NCBI GenBank assembly: GCA_023262305.1 | Contig: JALRCK010000011.1 | Location: 8,907 to 16,772 of the forward strand | Direction: 5' to 3' | Source of the DNA: Deltaproteobacteria bacterium | Lineage (GTDB): Bacteria > Bdellovibrionota_C > UBA2361 > OMII01 | DNA length: 7,866 nucleotides | Shown: in pieces, positions 5,800-7,866 of the stretch | Layout: every line of letters starts with the position of its first letter | Position numbering within the stretch: position 1 is the stretch's first letter | Position numbers and translations under genes: made by a program | The notes under the pieces: generated by a model | Databases searched by the model: none | The model's input: the letters and a program-made list of their open reading frames with translations, nothing else | What the model was told of the DNA's origin: nothing

Positions 5800-7656
5800 T
5801 TAGATCCCAAGAGGAGCCAGCGCTTTCGAGAGCGCGTTCGCCTCAACCTTCTCTTCCCCTTCTTTAGCGAGTTGCGACGCGAGCTTTGAGAGCACCGTTC
5901 GGGTCGAAGCGCCGAGCGCTGGCTCTGATCCGAAGGTCACCACAACCCGTTTGATTGCGTTGCTTGTGGCTTTCGCGAGCACCTTAGCACTCGGGGACGG
6001 CAGCTTCTTGAGCAGCGCTGCAGAACGGGAGAGTTGTTGTAAAGAGGGTAATATTCTCCGACGGCTGGTCGCGAGAGGATCGCTAACCTGGCATACGTCG
6101 CCAATGCCATCTCGATCGTTGTCGGTCTGCTGAGCGTCCCCAACAGTAGGGCACGAATCTAGCCGAGCTTCATCGAGGTAGCCTGGAGGGTTTGTGGTTG
6201 AGCCGCATACCCCTTGATTGCTTGGCACAACACTCTCATACGCGCCATCGCCATCACCATCAGTCGACCGGTACAATCGGAAGAGCTCGCTTGAGGTTGG
6301 GTTGCAGTCCTCTTCGTTGGGAACTCCATCTCCATCGGCATCTGCGGTCTGTACCGCGGTGTCAGCGACTCCATCCATGTCGTAATCCTCATTAACGGCG
6401 CGAGTCGGACACCGGCCGGTTGTCGCGAATTGATAAGGACTTGCCGACGCCAGGTACCCTCGACAATCCATGGCTTGAGGAGTTCGAGATTCAGATGTGA
6501 CGGTGCACGGGTCGACCAGGAAGCATCCCTTGTCGGCGGAGGAGATAGGCACTGTGCCTGAGATGTCGAGGGTCACTGTATCCTCCCCGTGGAATGCCTG
6601 CGTCACTTTGACGTTGTTGGCTTCGTCAACAAAGGTCTCCCCGTCGTGGAGAATTCCCATCAATCTTGTGGTCAGACCCAAGCCGAAATCCCGGTGAATC
6701 GTGAGTCCCCGTACATAGCTACGACTGCGAGAGGAGGGGGCCTCCGGAAGCTCTTGTCGATAGGAGAGTTTGTAGGAGCTCCCATCCGGGAGGGGGATCG
6801 ATACCACTCGTGCCACCGTCGCCGCGCGTTGTCGTTCGAGTGCATACAGAGTGCGTCGACCGGTGGTGCCGGCTGCAAAAGTCTCTTGCTCAGCCGAGGA
6901 CATCCATCCGAGCTGTGATCTGTGTGGTGCGGAAAAGAGGGGCGTTTCGGGCTGAAAGCTTCCCATCGGCGAGGAGAGGTCTCCATACTGAGCGGTGATT
7001 CCAGTCGCATCGCGTCGACCGCTATGGAAGAGGCCCAGGTTATGCCCGAGCTCATGCGTAAACGAGTTGGCACTCAAACCAAAGAGCCAGGTGGTAGTCC
7101 CACTGACTTCCCCGATACCGGTGACTCCACATCCGATCGTTTCGCGAGGAGGAAAGAGGAATACCGTGTGCTGATACCGTTTAGGCTTATAGCCATCTGA
7201 CGCAGCGAACTTCGCCGCGTGTTTCGACCACTCGCTGTAGCCCTTGGTGCAGCGCGTGGTGGCACTCCTGTCGACCAGGTAAGGACCAAATACCGCCGGC
7301 TGACCATTTGATCGAGTTCCAAAATCAACTTGATACCGACCTTGAGAGCTTTGGGAGAAAACCTCAAACGCGGAAAATGGTGAGCCTGGCTGCCGGTCTC
7401 GTAAGCCGCTCACCACGTCAGCCGCAGTATACCTCGCCGGCACTCCGGGAAAATCGACGATGATGACGGCGATTTTGGCCGTTCCGATAGCTTGCATCGG
7501 CTTGCGCAAACTCTTGAGGAGTAGGCACGGTTCACGTTCCGCGACACCCGGTTGAATTCCCGTGCACAGGATAGCGCACAGCGCCAGCGCGAAGGTCATC
7601 GACCTGAGGACTCGTCGCGACTGCGGTCTTACATCACTTTGCGATCCGTGGGGCAT
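5800..7656 (-). CDS. Secreted metzincin-type metalloprotease, gametolysin (M11)-like, with Tsp3/MopE-like C-terminal modules
   Basis: The product is 618 residues from the ATG at 7656; that start has GGAGAGGA 8 nt upstream, whereas a GTG at 7674 has none. A signal peptide with hydrophobic core at about 20-36 and GVA|ER near 39 implies export. IAVIIVDFPG (62-71) begins the protease domain. The zinc site HELGHNLGLFH (201-211) supplies three His ligands and the catalytic Glu202, and SSPMG (228-232) is the Met-turn, followed by FSAPHRSQLGW, a pattern familiar in bacterial M11-like peptidases. From about 424 come calcium loops, a MopE-like segment, and a textbook Tsp3 unit ending DNDRDGIGDVC (512-522). 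The last 95 residues are helical and Lys/Ala-rich, of unknown role. All catalytic residues are present, so activity is expected. It is likely co-transcribed with the gene ending 20 nt upstream. Assignment to M11 rather than a related metzincin family is less certain. Confidence 0.92.
   Translation of the reverse strand: MPHGSQSDVRPQSRRVLRSMTFALALCAILCTGIQPGVAEREPCLLLKSLRKPMQAIGTAKIAVIIVDFPGVPARYTAADVVSGLRDRQPGSPFSAFEVFSQSSQGRYQVDFGTRSNGQPAVFGPYLVDRSATTRCTKGYSEWSKHAAKFAASDGYKPKRYQHTVFLFPPRETIGCGVTGIGEVSGTTTWLFGLSANSFTHELGHNLGLFHSGRRDATGITAQYGDLSSPMGSFQPETPLFSAPHRSQLGWMSSAEQETFAAGTTGRRTLYALERQRAATVARVVSIPLPDGSSYKLSYRQELPEAPSSRSRSYVRGLTIHRDFGLGLTTRLMGILHDGETFVDEANNVKVTQAFHGEDTVTLDISGTVPISSADKGCFLVDPCTVTSESRTPQAMDCRGYLASASPYQFATTGRCPTRAVNEDYDMDGVADTAVQTADADGDGVPNEEDCNPTSSELFRLYRSTDGDGDGAYESVVPSNQGVCGSTTNPPGYLDEARLDSCPTVGDAQQTDNDRDGIGDVCQVSDPLATSRRRILPSLQQLSRSAALLKKLPSPSAKVLAKATSNAIKRVVVTFGSEPALGASTRTVLSKLASQLAKEGEEKVEANALSKALAPLGI
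6091..6387 (-). repeat. Run of Tsp3 and MopE-like calcium/metal-binding motifs within the metalloprotease
   Basis: Four acidic loops occur in about 100 residues: DYDMDGVAD, DADGDGVPNEEDC, TDGDGDG, and DNDRDGIGDVC. The third, followed by a Cys and PPGY and then DSC, resembles the MopE-type putative metal-binding motif (PF11617 style). The fourth, with the preceding SCP and QQ, is a classical Tsp3 unit. Such modules usually bind calcium and rigidify secreted proteins. The repeats are divergent, not recent copies. Confidence 0.8.
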
Positions 7657-7664
7657 GCTGACCG

Positions 7665-7672
7665 TCCTCTCC
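7665..7672 (-). promoter_or_regulatory. Ribosome binding site that sets the metalloprotease start
   Basis: On the - strand GGAGAGGA lies 8 nt before the ATG at 7656, in the short gap after the upstream gene's stop codon. It supports the ATG over the GTG at 7674. Confidence 0.7.
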
Positions 7673-7676
7673 ACGG

Positions 7677-7866
7677 CTATGATACCGATACGGCGTCAAC
7701 ATCTACCGAAAGGGTCGCACCATCGTCATCTCCATCACCCGGATTCTGCCCTGCCTCAATCGAGATAGAGAGTCGAACCCGCAAGGTGCACGGGCGATCT
7801 TTTGGAACACCCCGGATAACCGTCTCGCCGTCGAGCCCATTGTAGGTAAGTCGTAACTTAATAATC
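7677..7866 (-). CDS. C-terminal end of an unidentified gene upstream of the metalloprotease (5' end outside window)
   Basis: Translating the right edge on the - strand gives an uninterrupted 62-codon frame (from base 7865) closing with TAG at 7677-7679. The peptide reads like a real protein: KLRLTYNGLDGETVIRG, then LRVRLSISIEAG, an acidic turn PGDGDDDGA, and TLSVDVDAVSVS at the very end. Alternating hydrophobic and polar residues with acidic turns suggest a beta-sandwich, as at the end of secreted carbohydrate-binding or anchoring domains; this is inference and no family is assigned. It contains one Cys. No start codon is visible because the gene enters from outside the window. Its stop is 20 nt before the protease ATG, with the protease ribosome site in the gap, so the two genes form an operon and may act together outside the cell. 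Confidence 0.75.
   Translation of the reverse strand, partial: IIKLRLTYNGLDGETVIRGVPKDRPCTLRVRLSISIEAGQNPGDGDDDGATLSVDVDAVSVS

Noticed and set aside
7552..7845. 97-codon + strand frame at the right edge
   Set aside because: It is antisense to the protease signal peptide and to the upstream - strand reading frame, both better supported, and its translation is low-complexity Ser/Arg-rich.

Overview
The window reads as a dense bacterial chromosomal segment with two halves that both concern the cell surface. Coding density, short or overlapping gene junctions, GTG starts and Shine-Dalgarno sites are bacterial. A gametolysin-like metalloprotease with thrombospondin type 3 (Tsp3) and MopE-like calcium/metal-binding modules, next to another secreted Cys-rich protein with a DxDxDG loop, resembles the secretome of deltaproteobacterial-grade Gram-negatives (Myxococcota, Bdellovibrionota and relatives). 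That placement is inference from protein style only. No tRNA, rRNA, CRISPR array, transposase or phage gene was seen.

Left half (1-4002), surface-glycan type genes. On the + strand run the 3' end of an FkbM-family methyltransferase, a putative GT-B glycosyltransferase-like protein, and two classical short-chain dehydrogenases/reductases (SDRs). The gaps are 30 nt, 4 nt and an 8-nt overlap, so this looks like one translationally coupled operon. A GT-A family 2 glycosyltransferase on the - strand ends tail-to-tail with the second SDR, with an 11-nt overlap of the two 3' ends. Together they fit the edge of an O-antigen, capsule or protein-glycosylation locus: sugar transfer, sugar oxidoreduction and O-methylation. 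The actual sugar cannot be read from the sequence.

Middle (4003-4472). About 470 nt without a convincing gene separates two divergent genes. It should hold their promoters. It contains several small inverted repeats but no motif I can name with confidence.

Right half (4473-7866), secreted proteins. A + strand exported Cys-rich protein (4473-5615) has one clear and one degenerate calcium-loop motif and an otherwise unrecognised sequence. It converges on a - strand metalloprotease (5800-7656) with a complete HExxHxxGxxH site, an SSPMG Met-turn and a Tsp3/MopE-like C-terminal region. Upstream of the protease on the same strand is the 3' end of another gene (7677-7866, running off the window), found by translating the edge by hand. 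It ends 20 nt before the protease ATG, so the two are very likely co-transcribed.

The most unusual material is the right half: an undescribed secreted Cys-rich protein beside a multi-module metalloprotease and its truncated operon partner. Whether they act together is a hypothesis.
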